From Isoetes taiwanensis (lineage: Eukaryota > Streptophyta > Lycopodiopsida > Isoetales > Isoetaceae): a stretch of 64,000 nucleotides of DNA. Positions within the stretch are counted from its first letter, which is position 1. Each line of letters starts with the position of its first letter. The DNA lies in assembly GCA_021234155.1 (NCBI GenBank), contig JAJEKV010000306.1:298157-362156 (forward strand), read 5' to 3'. Under the pieces are notes generated by a model, which saw only the letters and a list, made by a program, of their open reading frames with translations, had not been told where the DNA came from and ran no database searches. The position numbers and the translations under genes are program-made. Below, in pieces: positions 11,641 through 23,000 of this stretch.

Positions 11641-13914
11641 GCAAGCATACCGTTGTACTCTTAACATTGTATTATTTTCCAGAATTTTACACTTGATAAA
11701 GCAACTTATTGATGATTTCTTTTACAGAGGATATATGGTTTTGCTTGCGTTACCCTTGGACTTTTCTGTTCCATTTTGGTAAGTCTTGGTTCTCATAAAG
11801 CTGAAACTATTCTCTTGAAGTAGAATTCCCTTTTATTTGCAACATCTGGCTTGGAGAGGTTGTATCTCATAACTTCCAAAACATTTTATTTATTTAGGGC
11901 AATGTTGTGATAATTTTTGTAGCCTTTTGAAAGGTTGAATAAATCTCTGCTTATGGATGGGTTTTGACAGGAGAACAGATTCAGTCTTTGCATGTTGTGA
12001 AGAAAGTAGAAAAAGCCTCTCTCTAGATTAGTAATTCATAATGCATATTATGTTTATTCAGCAAGGCAGCTTCTGAGGGCACTCTGATTTTCATGCACAG
12101 AGGTACAGCCATTTTTGTTTTATTCTTGCACATAGGTTGCAGAAACAGTTGTGCATTTGTAGCTAAAGTGGAGTCTTTTAGCATGTAAAATATCATGCTT
12201 GATGTACCCACAAGTTCTTCCTGTTGAAGCAATGAGGCAAGGTTCCCACAAAAGTTAAAGTAAATTCTGGAGGTCTTGAAGCAAATCCCATGGAAGATGA
12301 TAACTATGGAAGGTGGTAACTGCATCTTATATGCAACATGGTTGCATCAAAGAAGCTTCTCAAATTATTGAAAAATTACCTGCAAGAAGCATTATGTTGA
12401 ATTAGTTGCAGATGATCTTAAATAAGTTGCAGATTTTATTAGGTATTTGGACTTTTAAATAGATGTGTCATTCTGTTTTTTGCCTGGATTGTTCACTGTG
12501 GTATTATATTTGTCTAGATTGTAGTAATGTTTCTTGGAAGGCTTAGAGGTTTATGCCACTGCAAAAGATGGCATAACTTATATGATCAAATAGTTCTGTG
12601 AGGCTCTATGATGCCATCTTAATATCCTTATACTATTTAAAAGGTAATTCCTGAAACAAATAATATCAAAAATCCTTTGGGCCAGGTGGAATACATATTG
12701 CCAAAATGGATTGATAAAGAGGCACTCTAGCATTTGAATATAGTAATGCTCTGCAATTCGAATCAAAGAATAGCAAATCCGATCCACTGATTACACTATG
12801 CACAAATCCAATCTAGAGTCGTGGTTTTTTGCTCTGTCGAGAATACTGTTCACCGTTAAAAAATATGACGTTTTTTCAATGCTTTAAGTTTCCAACATGT
12901 CACTAATATTTTTCAATGCTTTGAATGGTTTAAATGGTTTGAAATATGGTATTTGCATAGATAACGATTGATTTCTAATGTGAACCATTGCACTTCGGTC
13001 CCTATCTCCTTAGCACAATAAAACAACACGAAGCATGCAAGGTTCATACATTTCATGCACACCTGATATATTATAAGTGTTGAGCATGGCTACACTCAAA
13101 ATCATTTTTACACTTGATAGATAGATACCATGGATTCGAGATAGTGTGACCCTGAGTGTGACCAACATAATGCGCTTCAGGGAAAAAAACAAAACAATAT
13201 TTTATTGTCGACTGGTTGTTTTATGCCATATGTCCTTTGGTCCAACTTAGTCAAATCGACTCTCATATATATCATGCCCTACAATTGAAAATTCCAATGC
13301 CTTTGAGATTGAATTGTCGACTACGGCTTATCACATTGTATTATAAGTGACCACAACTTCAAGATATGAACTTTACTATCATGTTTTGCAGTGCTTCATC
13401 GTGCATGTTATTATTGCATGCATGCAAAGGAAACATCAAACGCATTATGAAATTTGACAATTGTGGAACTGAAGGTGTTACGAAATTGAATGTGGACTGC
13501 AGGAACTTAAGAATTATCTCAATATGCAACTGCTTTTCTAGAGAAAAGTCTTTGGACTTACTAACAAAATTCTTTCTATGCCCATAAACACATAAATTGT
13601 TTATTGTTTATGTATCAGTCCCATGTTGCTGGACATGTAAGAGACTTAAACCAAGCATTTTAAAAGCCATTGTGATTTCCTATTTTTGGTAATGTAATTG
13701 TTCTTTTTTCAATCCTTTTACCTCACCCTTTGTGTAGTTCCCTTTTATTTAATTCTTTTTTTGCTCAAGCATTAAGAAGGAAGGCTACCATTGAAAGCAA
13801 AAGTGAAGCATAACCTCAACTTATAGGTTTTTAAGAGAGGGACACAAATGAAATAGGGAAATTTAATGAAATAAAATATGAAGCATAACCCAAACTTACA
13901 GGTTTTTAACGATT
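11641..13914. other. Non-coding; local duplication near the Helitron end
   Basis: Long AT-rich sequence without a recognised gene. At about 13,806-13,840 and 13,880-13,912 the phrase GAAGCATAACC(T/C)(A/C)AACTTA(T/C)AGG is repeated, forming a ~74 bp tandem duplication just inside the Helitron-type 3' end. Confidence 0.55.
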
Positions 13915-13942
13915 GCCCAGCAACGCTGGGCACTGGTACTAG
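13915..13942 (+). mobile_element. Helitron-type 3' terminus
   Basis: Hairpin GCCCAGCAACGCTGGGC (13,915-13,931), 7 nt, then CTAG (13,939-13,942) followed by T. It has the same sequence as the minus-strand terminus at 5,334 and the plus-strand termini near 28 and 29 kb. The body lies to the left, so it faces the minus-strand terminus at 5,334 and the two ends enclose about 8.6 kb. Confidence 0.85.
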
Positions 13943-14099
13943 TTTTATATATTTGTTTTCGTTGCACTTGATTTCTTTTATAATTTATAAGTGATATTGA
14001 GTTGTTTATTAATTTCCGCAGTTAACATAAAGCGTATCCGCAAGAAATTGAACAAACAACTTATTTAGTGCCAAACAAAAAGTATCTCTCAACAAGCGA

Positions 14100-14787
14100 G
14101 TTCGTCTCATCAGCAAGAGACTATTTCTCGTCAGCCGAGAGAAGGGGCTGATGAAACTGGGCAAGGGGCCAACTTCTCTTTCCCATCCTCTTTGAGAACT
14201 CCAGATGGTTTTGTATTCCCTTCTCTACATACATTATCAGGGGTTAAGGCATAATAGCTACAGAGAGCAGAGAGACATGCTAGAACAAATGAAGCACGTG
14301 CAAAAGAGTTGTTGAGGCTGAGGGCAATGGCAGAAGTGTCCAAGAAAGAAGATGTCACAATTACAGAGGTTCATGGAGTTGCATGTGACATGGGGCCAGG
14401 TTGTTGCCCGCAAGGGGCGGATTATGAGGATGTGGAAGCTAATTTAGACGCCAAAAAGTTCGACGCCGACTAGCCAAACAGGAGAGCAGGCAAATATAAA
14501 GCATACGACTGCAAGATCCCCTGAAGTCCAAGCTAAAGCTTTGGAGAGATGGGTCCAAGTGAAAGGAACGATGATAAAAAATCATGAATTCAGCAAGACG
14601 TTTGCCAAATAAGTGTATTATGAGATTGTGAAAGGGAAGCCTGTAAATTATGCTAGCAGAAAATGGAAACAAGGAAGCGGTAGTGGTAGCAGCAAGAGAG
14701 TGAAGCAGATGAACGATTCTGAAAGCGCCCTGGGTGATGAACTCATAACTATAACTTATTTGCTTAGATGCTATAAAACTTTTAGAA
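14100..14787 (+). pseudogene. Degenerate coding sequence, family unknown
   Basis: Plus-strand reading in changing frames gives coding-like text (AEVSKKEDVTITEVHGVACD; VQAKALERWVQVKGTMIKN; VYYEIVKGKPVNYASRKW) separated by stops. It runs on into the coiled-coil ORF at 14,788. I do not recognise the family. It could be a transposon-encoded protein or a captured host gene. Confidence 0.35.
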
Positions 14788-15228
14788 GTGGCGGGGGTTG
14801 CGGCAGCAGGTGCAGTGGCAGAAGAGGTAGATCTCAAGGCTCAGCTAGAAAATGAAAGAAGTCGAAGTCTTATTCTATCAGAGGAGAACTTGCGCTTAAA
14901 AGATCGTGCAAATGCTCATGACAAGATGGCTGCAGAATTAGCAGACACGAAGAATCAACTTGCAGCTTTGGGTAGAAAAAACACGGTGTTGAGAGTAGAC
15001 AATGAGCATATGCGCGGTTTGACTAGAGCCTTAGATTCTGATCCTCTTAGAGTCTCGAAGGAGCATGGTATTGCATACCTCCCTCCCGAATACCTATATG
15101 AGAGCCAGTGGGAGGATGGGATTGCCCATTATTTTATGAAAATTCCTCTGCAAAATACACTCAGTGTGAAAGATTCCTCTAAGATTCCAAAAAGATTCCA
15201 TTTGATTCCCAAAAATTCTCTTCCCTAG
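14788..15228 (+). CDS. Hypothetical coiled-coil ORF running into a repeat array
   Basis: 146 codons open, but the frame opens at a GTG and lacks an early ATG. The N-terminus is Ala-rich, residues ~15-80 are rich in Glu/Leu/Asn with heptad-like leucines (coiled coil likely), and residues ~95-110 read IAYLPPEYLYESQWEDG. The last ~25 codons are translated from the GATTC-periodic array, so the natural C-terminus has been lost. It is probably a remnant of the same degenerate gene that starts upstream, and no function can be named. Confidence 0.35.
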   Translation: MAGVAAAGAVAEEVDLKAQLENERSRSLILSEENLRLKDRANAHDKMAAELADTKNQLAALGRKNTVLRVDNEHMRGLTRALDSDPLRVSKEHGIAYLPPEYLYESQWEDGIAHYFMKIPLQNTLSVKDSSKIPKRFHLIPKNSLP

Positions 15229-15680
15229 TATTCTCAAATATTATCTTATTATCTCAAGTATTCTCAAATATTATCTTAAGATTCCCCAAGTTTCTATATA
15301 GATTCTCCTACATTCCCTTAGAATCTATGAAGATTGCTCTAGATTCTACAAGATTCCATCAAGATTCACTAGATTCTCAAGAGGGACTGTACAAATTTGA
15401 CTAGAAGCCAAATCCAGGTCGAATGAAGATTCTATAAAGATTCTTCTAGATTCTTCAAGACTCTGAAAAGATACCCCTAGGTGCTTAGAGATTCCATCAA
15501 TGTTCCCTTAAATTCTCTAAGATTGCATAAACATTCCCTTAGATTGTCCAATATTTTATAAAGATTCCCCCGCAAAACACACCCAGTGCGAAAGATTCAC
15601 CTAGATTCCCTAAGATTCCACAAAGGTTCCCTAGATTCTTAAGGTTCTACAAAGATTCCCTCAGATTTTCAAAGATTTTT
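15165..15680 (+). repeat. GATTC-periodic array (copy 1)
   Basis: GATTCY recurs about every 10-11 bp (for example AAGATTCC, TAGATTCC, AAGATTCA) for roughly 500 bp, with drift. A leader CACTCAGTGTGAAAGATTC occurs at the start, and a second, CACCCAGTGCGAAAGATTC, at about 15,578-15,597. The reverse complement of the same leader (CACCCAGCATGAAAGATTC) ends the array at 53.3-54.4 kb. Confidence 0.8.
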
Positions 15681-15681
15681 T

Positions 15682-15765
15682 GGGTTGCCCCTAGGGGGGC
15701 AAACCCTTGTTTATGTGGGTTTTTGGCATATCCTAGGTATATGCTAGAATATCCCTAGGATATGC
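15682..15765. repeat. Two consecutive hairpins
   Basis: The first is a near-perfect stem GGGTTGCCCC...GGGGCAAACCC (15,682-15,706). The second is a perfect 12-bp inverted repeat, GCATATCCTAGG (15,726-15,737) and CCTAGGATATGC (15,754-15,765), with a 16-nt loop. They lie between the array and a leader-like segment. Confidence 0.8.
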
Positions 15766-15859
15766 TGATGACTGCTAAAAACCTCCTATTTCATGTAAAT
15801 GGTCGGTCAGCTGTAAAGAACTCCACGTCTCGAGCCAACCGGGTAACTGGCAAGGCAGG

Positions 15860-16380
15860 GAGGTAACGGCAATGGTTGGGAAGGCGAGGGGTTATGCATA
15901 CCGGGAGCGGAGAGCCGGGCGGATGAGTCCGGGTGATAGAAAGCGGCTGGATTTGGCATATGCAACTCTGTTCTTGCGGATTTAAGGGAAAGCTTTTCAC
16001 AAAATTTGGAGCAGAGCATTTTCGTATCCCTCTTCTGCAATCCGGCATTCTGGATTCCTTTGTTTCTTCACCGGTTCTGGCAGGTAAGCTTCTTGGTGAT
16101 CACATATTGCTCACCATTTTTCTTTTTGAACAGGTTTTTCACTGCTTTGATCACTATTTCTGTCTTCATTTTGAAGCATTTCAACTAGGCATGGCTCCCT
16201 GTTTACATGGCATTTTTAAGGTTTATGGGGATGATAATGATGCAAAAATTTTGGCTCTGATCTTGAAATTGGTGCAAATGGACGAAAACGTATATGGCAA
16301 GGCGTTCCAAGAAGCATCCGGGATAGTCATAGAAAAGCATCCGGGATAGTCATATAAAAGTTCGTGACAGTAATGACGGG
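15860..16380 (+). pseudogene. Possible captured 5' exon and coding remnant, unknown
   Basis: A CpG-rich stretch (15,840-15,960) leads into CCGGTTCTGGCAG followed by GTAAGC (about 16,071-16,090), a plausible exon/donor. Downstream, an open frame contains MAPCLHGIFKVYGDDNDAK (from 16,191) and ends at 16,349. Family not recognised. A 22-bp unit (GCATCCGGGATAGTCATA) is tandemly doubled at 16,314-16,355. Confidence 0.35.
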
Positions 16381-17580
16381 CTGATAATTCAAAGGAATAT
16401 GGCATTATTTTTTTTGGGTGGTGCCAAAACTATGATGTTGCTAGCAAATGGTTTGCAAAGAGGTTCTTCCTCAACGGAGAACAATTTTCCGCGTGTGTTT
16501 TTACAAAGTGTTATCTTTTGCCAGAACTATACTTGAATTTTAAACTCTTGGCAAGCTCTAGAAGCAATGCTATGGGTAGTTATATTATGTCTATATACGA
16601 TTGATCAGCATGGATCTGGTAATGGTATTGCATTCGCAGAAGGTAACTAAGACCACTTTAACTTCTGAATGCTATCCCATAGCAAAGGCATAGTTTAATG
16701 GCTTGGTCATGATAAATGAACACATGTAGGTTACTCTCAATAGGCTTCTATAGTTACTGACAATAGACCAAATGAAGATAAATAAAAGCTCGGATACAGG
16801 ATGTTGCTTACTAAACAACAGTTTGGAGCTATTATATTTGCTTATTATCGGGTCGTTATTTCCACCTATTACAATGATGCAATGGAAGGATGCCTTAAAG
16901 AGTTGCAGTCTGCTTTCTCATAACATGCATCCAAATGGGAATACACAATCCAACTTTGGATTTGCACTTATTACAATGACACCATGGAGGATGCTCTGAA
17001 AAGCTTCATTCTGCTTTTTCATCACATGGGAATACACAATACAACCCTGGATTTGCAAAGATGTTGTAATTATAGTTCCTATTTTAAGCACATGTTTTCT
17101 CCAACAAAACTTTGATTATCATGTGAGAAATACGGAAGATAACATGGCAAATAAACATTGTGGCATATAATGGCAAGTAATTTGGGTGATGCAAATAGGG
17201 ATGGAGTCACCTCGGCTCCAAATATTGAAGCATAGTATTAAAAGCAAGATTGTGCCAAAAGGGTTTTTTTTTTGTCTTGGTAGGGGAGTCATCTTTGCTC
17301 CAAATATTGAAGTACAAGGCTAAAAGCTATATCTTGGCATGTTGTTGTATCTATCAATGCATAACTTCAGTTGTGTTGTTACAACTTACCTTCTAATGAA
17401 AATAGCAACGAGTCTAACAAGTAAAAATGCCGCTCGCTATTTGAGGCTACCGGAAAAAATATTTGTTAGAGCATTTTTTAGTGTATTATGCCGGAAATTT
17501 GTTATTTTAATGTCGAAAAATTGCCGGAAATTTTTCAGGATGACCGGAATTTAACACAAGTGGGCGGATTTTTAGGGGAG
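16381..17580. repeat. Non-coding with local tandem duplications
   Basis: TATTACAATGA...GGATTTGCA is doubled with ~101 bp offset (about 16,868-17,058). GGAGTCA-CT-GCTCCAAATATTGAAG is doubled with ~70 bp offset (about 17,210-17,320). Around 17,440-17,550 a GCCGGAAATTT-type phrase recurs. No gene recognised. Confidence 0.6.
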
Positions 17581-17837
17581 GAACTCCCCTATTTTCGAAC
17601 ATGTACATCCATTCTCTCCTTTATTACACTTCTCCTTATGCTTCTGCCATCCTAGTTCCATACCAAGCACCAAACACCAATACCTTGCGCTCAAATCCCA
17701 AAGTCCATATGTCCAACTACATCCTACTCCAACAACACCTCAACACCTAAGCAGAACTTAGTAATGCAAACGCATACCATCACCTTCACAAAATGTTAAT
17801 GTCTTAAAATAGCAATTCCGATTCAAACACTCCGGCC

Positions 17838-17930
17838 ATGGAGGGCAACCCTCCGTGCGCAGCACCTTGTTTTTTTTTTGGGGATGGCAAGGTGTTTATA
17901 TTTTTATTATATGAAAAGGTAGTTACATAA
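17838..17930 (-). mobile_element. Possible retroelement 3' end (reverse)
   Basis: A perfect hairpin GGAGGG-CAA-CCCTCC (17,840-17,854) is followed by a T-run (17,870-17,879), which on the minus strand would be a poly(A) tail. The body on the right is not classifiable. Confidence 0.3.
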
Positions 17931-18599
17931 ATAAAAGACCTAACATATTGTCCCTTTGTATGGACTGAACAACTTCATAGCTATCCTAATCTACTCATCC
18001 TCTGCATTGCCTCTAGAGGCCCAAGAGCATACAAAATATTCGTAGAAGCCTCTGACTCTGCCAATACTATCAAATTCTTGATCGTAACTATCTCCAAATT
18101 TCCTCTATCTAAATCTAGCTGAATTTATCTAAATCCAGATGAATGTGAGTGGCAATGGAATGCACTCTAACAGCATTCCTTTCTTTCACCAAACCTATTG
18201 ATGTCCACAACGGACCCTGTAATATACATTGTCTCCCCATCTTAATTTTAGAGAAGAAAGAAATCATCTTTTCACAAAAAAAAGGGGGAAAGGTGGGGAG
18301 GGGGGACAACCAAATTGCATTGATGGGATGCACATCTTTGAAAAAAAAATATCCGAAAAGATTTTTGTTATTTGTGGATTAGAATTAGGGTAGCAATGCC
18401 TCCTACTGGATTTCTCTTGCACGGTTACACAAAGAAGGCTGAAGTTGTTGAAGACGCGCAAAAATCAAAGTAGCCATTTTTGGCATTAAGCTCAATACAT
18501 GGGCGTTTTTAACAATAAAAAAAAAATACAGGGGTATATTGACAATTTTTAATAAATATAACGACATTTTTAGAAATGTTCCTAAATGTAACGGATGAA

Positions 18600-19225
18600 A
18601 TTCAATTTTGATGACATGGTAAAACAACTAGATAGGACAAGTGGATATGATAGAAATCAAGAAGTTGTTGTCCCTTCGTTAAGATACCTGGGTAGAACAA
18701 GTGACTAAAAATTAATTTTGGGGACATGGTAAGACAAGTGGATAAGACAAGTGGATACGCTAGAAATAAAAAAGTTGTTGTCCCTTGGTTAAAACAACTG
18801 GTAGGACAAGTGGATACACTAGAAATCAAGAAGTTGTTGTCCCTCAATTAAGGCAAGCTTCTAGGAATTTATAAAGTTTTCAGTAGTAATGCTGCATGCA
18901 TAGATTCACACATTATTTTAGTTGTTGAAATCAATTTTGGATGACGTGCTACGATAAGTAGAAAGGCCAGAAATCAAAACAATTAATTCTAGGTGACTGA
19001 CAAAATAATTAATATTGCTTGACGTGGTAGGACCAACGGATAGGCTAGAAATCAGGAAAAGTTAAGGCAAGACTTCGAAAAAGCAAAAATAATTGGCCTT
19101 ATAAGTGGAGGGACAACAATTTTATAATTTCTACCCTATTCGCTTGTCTGGTCCTACCATGTTAGCAAAAATTAATTGTCTTGATTTCTAGCCTAACCGC
19201 TGGTCCAACCACATGAGCATATCTT
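18600..19225. repeat. Tandem and inverted repeat cluster (AAGTTGTTGTCCCT family)
   Basis: GGACAAGTGGATA-GAAATCAAGAAGTTGTTGTCCCT occurs about three times in tandem (18,636-18,845). Degenerate forms follow to ~19,060. The reversed form (TTGATTTCTAGCCTAACCG...TGGTCCAACCAC) lies at 19,170-19,215 and pairs with GTGGTAGGACCAACGGATAGG at 19,023-19,050. The inverted part looks like the terminal repeats of a small non-autonomous DNA element. Confidence 0.65.
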
Positions 19226-19703
19226 GAAGTAATGAGGTGTGTCCTAGAAGCATATCTAGACATGGTTCTTGGTCTCTACTCCTATTCCCCAAGCACAAGA
19301 GGTGGGCACATAGATACAATATATCGTAATAACCAATCTAATCAACATTATTAGAGTTCATTCATTAGTCCAAGTTACAGGTCAGGGTTCTTAAGCTCAA
19401 GAGATAATCTAAGACTAAGGTCAAATACCATTCCATCTAGACTGCTATGGAGCTTGCATTGACTAACATAATCAACACTTATCCGATCCTCGACTGGCTC
19501 TAATGCCCCGGGACGAGTCCATATTGCTGTAAAAGTTGAAGATCTCAAAATTGTCTTGAAGCGTGAGCTTGGTTGCTGCTGTAAGGCTGGATTCTATCAG
19601 GCACTGCTTTCAATGCGCATGAGAAGGCTGGAACTCGAAAAGGCAACTTTTAGGACTCTAGCCCTTTTACCTCTATGATCCCATCGATCCGAGCCATCGG
19701 ATC
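19226..19703. other. Left flank of LTR element, no gene recognised
   Basis: Non-coding sequence ending in GGATC immediately before the LTR. That GATC is matched by TGATC after the opposite LTR. Confidence 0.55.
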
Positions 19704-21270
19704 TGTGACGTCCCCTACTCATATACGGTGCCCGCACCGTATACAAACAGGAGTTCATCCCCATACCGGTCCACCGACCACGGGGGCCCTCCCGTATCCG
19801 CAACCTTGATGAGTTCCAGTGGGAAGAATGAAGGGGTCATTTACCCTGTCTTCCTCAGGGCCTACCTAGCTGCGGAAGCGTAAACATACTTGTCAGTATA
19901 CAACATCAACATCACATAACCATCTCGAAGGATGGCTCATCACATATCTGCATAGACAAAGATCAATACATCACATGGGGAATCCTACCCAAGGCTCAGA
20001 CTCAAGGGGATGACTGACGGCTTGGGTCTCCAGAGGTCATTCGGGGGCGTAATTCATGGCAAATGGATTTGGGCGGCATAAGAACATGGCTTAGGGTTGT
20101 CCACTCCATCCGCCCCTCCATTGCACACTTTGCGAGAATAGGTTGAAGAGTGTTGGAACCGATCAGTAACCTCACGGATGCATAGCCAAAGGGGCTATTC
20201 CGGGTTGCATCTCCCGGTTCGATGGGGGTAGGGATCACTCCCTCCGAGATCTACATGCTGACTCAAGGTGACTAGAGGGCCACCGCCCTTATTCGACTTG
20301 AACCCAATGGAGAGTGACGCATCACTCCACGGGTGTCGAGCCCATGCCTTACCCACACTCAGTGGCAAGCCATTAGACCTAGTCCACAATGATCCCCGGT
20401 AGGGCTTACACACCAGAAGGATCGTTCAAGAGTCAGAACACAAACCTCCTTATAAGCCAGTCTGGCCCCTTCACCCACAACCAGGTGTGGCTCTTGTACA
20501 CAGGCCGAATTTACAGTGTGCTAGGAGCATCAACTACCAGGCTTTAGGGTCTCTACCCCCCTTCCCAATACAATGAATTCACAAAGATACATCATGATAC
20601 ATATCACAGAAGAACTAAAGAACAAGATCTAATCTAAATCACAGAGTTAGGTTCTTTCGTTAGAGCTTGGTATCTGGGGATCTAAAGGGCTGCTATGGGC
20701 AATTTAATAAGCTAAACCTACTGATTCAATGACCAGAAGACGGTTTAAGCTATTAAATTGACTAAATACCTGATCCCTGGCTCGCTCCTCCTGCTCTGAA
20801 CTCGACCATCCTGCTCTGCTGCTAGAAGATGAAGCTAGATTGGGAAACTAACGAGCTGGTTCGCTCAGACAGAGTCTGGGATGCGGGTTTGACTCCTGGA
20901 TCAAGTAAAACAGAGCCCTAAAATGGCATGAACGAAAATGGCAAGTTAGGGCTTCCTTAACCTATATAGACAAAGGGTTAGGGCTAGGGTTTCCCATTAT
21001 CCCTCTAAGCATGTGGGATAAATGGGTGTGGCCCACTTGCCTTTATTAACTAGGTGGCATAAAGTGTCCACATGGGAAAATGTGTACATTGGATAAATGT
21101 GCACATGGGTAAATGTGCATATTAATAAATGTACACACCTTGCAAGTCGCCCCCTAGGGCGCTACCTGCTTGGCTACACGTCGGTGTACACGTCAGTCGG
21201 GGTGGCGTGTACGCGTGACGAGGCAGTACAGTATACGTCCTAGGACCGTATACTGTGCTGGAACGTCACA
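19704..21270 (-). repeat. Left LTR (3' LTR of the minus-strand element)
   Basis: 1,567 bp. Over its last ~1 kb it differs from the right LTR by only about a dozen single-base changes, suggesting a fairly young insertion. Perfect inverted repeats mark both ends: TATACGGTGC/GCACCGTATA (19,722-19,743, 2-nt loop) and ACAGTATACG/CGTATACTGT (21,228-21,256). Confidence 0.9.
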
Positions 21271-21284
21271 TTCTCCCCACCTTG
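21271..21284 (-). other. Polypurine tract
   Basis: The minus strand reads CAAGGTGGGGAGAA directly before the 3' LTR. This is the expected position and composition of the plus-strand primer of an LTR retrotransposon. Confidence 0.7.
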
Positions 21285-22569
21285 AAATGATGTTGTTCGC
21301 AGCATCGTGGTTCTCCCCACCTTGGGATTTTCCTAACCTGCAATCAACTTGATGCATACAATTTATTATTATTATACTTACGCAATTATTAGAATTACTC
21401 TAAGGTAATGTTTAAGACATTACTGTACTATTTCATTATCCAATTGACTTATCACTTCATAACTTAATCAACGCAAGGTAATTATTAACCTTACTTAATA
21501 CAACATTTAAGTTTATCAAAGTTTATCAATTTTATACAAAGTTTACACTTCCAAGGTACTCTTCATCCCTTGCAACACGTTATAACAAAATTTGTGTTGC
21601 AAGTCTTTGCACCTTGAAATCCTTCATTAATTTTTCAATATCTATAATTACATATTTATTATCTTACACACGATTTAAGCGACTAGTTTCAATGATAGAA
21701 ATCACAACTACTCTAGAACTATCTATACCAGTGCTCGTGATGCGACTCCACGCCGGTTCTTCGTTCTCATTGGCCTCCTGGATTCACACGAGGCTAGAAT
21801 ATTAATGTAAAGTTGGTTATAAGGGAACCACCCCATCTATCTACATGAATGCATGACTAATCTCTCGGCGTAGGAAGAGGATGCTTCTTCCATCGTGGCC
21901 GCGGAGACAGCGCCCTATAGTGCCTATATGCCGCTCATGCCTACACCTTTAGTTGCCCAAGCGTGGAGGATAGGGTCCTTCCCGTATATGGGGCGTGAAG
22001 GATAGGGTCCTCCCCGTAGGCATTGACTAGAGGTGCTTTCCTATCAATGCATTCCTGAATGACCTCTTATCTCTCGAGGTCGTCTACTTCCGTGGGACGG
22101 AAGTAGACTTTTTAATCTACTTTCCAACTCGTCCAAGCAGAACCGCGGTCATGCCTACAATGACATTACACCACGTCCTAGAGATCATCGTAGTGGTCCC
22201 ATCATCGGTAATTACGCATGCAACCCATACCTAGCATAGGCTGCATGCGTAGATTAATCTTAACTACACATGAAATTATCCTAGACATAAATCGGAGATG
22301 ACCTTGCCGAGCATATCTGCATATCTGCATATCTGACCTTGTCGATGCAGAGCTTGTCGCTATGCTCTTCTGTCCTCTTGCTGCTAGAGGATGTCTTCGT
22401 ACTTCCTCCACTAACTGTTAAGTAAACATCCGTTAACGTCTTAAGTAAACATTACAGTCTTGGACCCTTGCATGATCCTGCTGTACTTCCCTTAATGCAT
22501 GCAATTATATTAATTATCTTACGATAATCTTATCTTATCTTATATTATAATGTTATTCAGTAATTCCTG
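21285..22569 (-). other. LTR element interior, non-coding
   Basis: AT-rich interior sequence without coding signal. A second TTCTCCCCACCTT occurs at 21,311. A TATCTGCA triplet repeat lies at about 22,312-22,333. Confidence 0.55.
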
Positions 22570-22599
22570 GATTTGGATCCAGCCCTAAATTGGAAGGCG

Positions 22600-23000
22600 A
22601 GGATGTGATTGGCCCAATTGGACGATAAGGATTCAACGCAAAAAGGGCAACGTCGTTGCCAAACTGAAGCTTATGGCTACATAGAGGGACGGGTCGGCGT
22701 GGAGCTGAGGAGAGAACGGGTCGGCAGCATGGTTCTGCTCAAACAATCAACAGATCTTTGGAGCCAATCGACCTGCAATGGCCGGAGCTATAAATTTGGA
22801 ATGATTCAGATATATATTAACATCTTCGTGCTTTTGAGCCAAAATCCACGGAAGCCATCATTCATAGATCTTCCAATGTATTGGAGTGCATTTTCTCAGA
22901 AACACAGTGAAGGGCTTCAGGCGGGTTGCTTCACACTCTTAACAAAACAGGTTCTTGCTATTTCTGTATTTTCATTCTGCCTATTCTCCTTTCTGTAGGA
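22600..23000 (+). pseudogene. Possible captured 5' exon, unknown
   Basis: A CpG-rich leader-like segment (about 22,600-22,760) runs to CTCTTAACAAAACAG followed by GTTCTT (about 22,950), a possible splice donor. The open frame 22,609-22,998 shows no known domain. Probably a captured promoter or first exon. Confidence 0.3.

Noticed and set aside
15933-16349. 138-codon ORF as a complete gene
   Set aside because: It lacks an early ATG, crosses likely splice sites, and no family was recognised. Kept only as a possible remnant.
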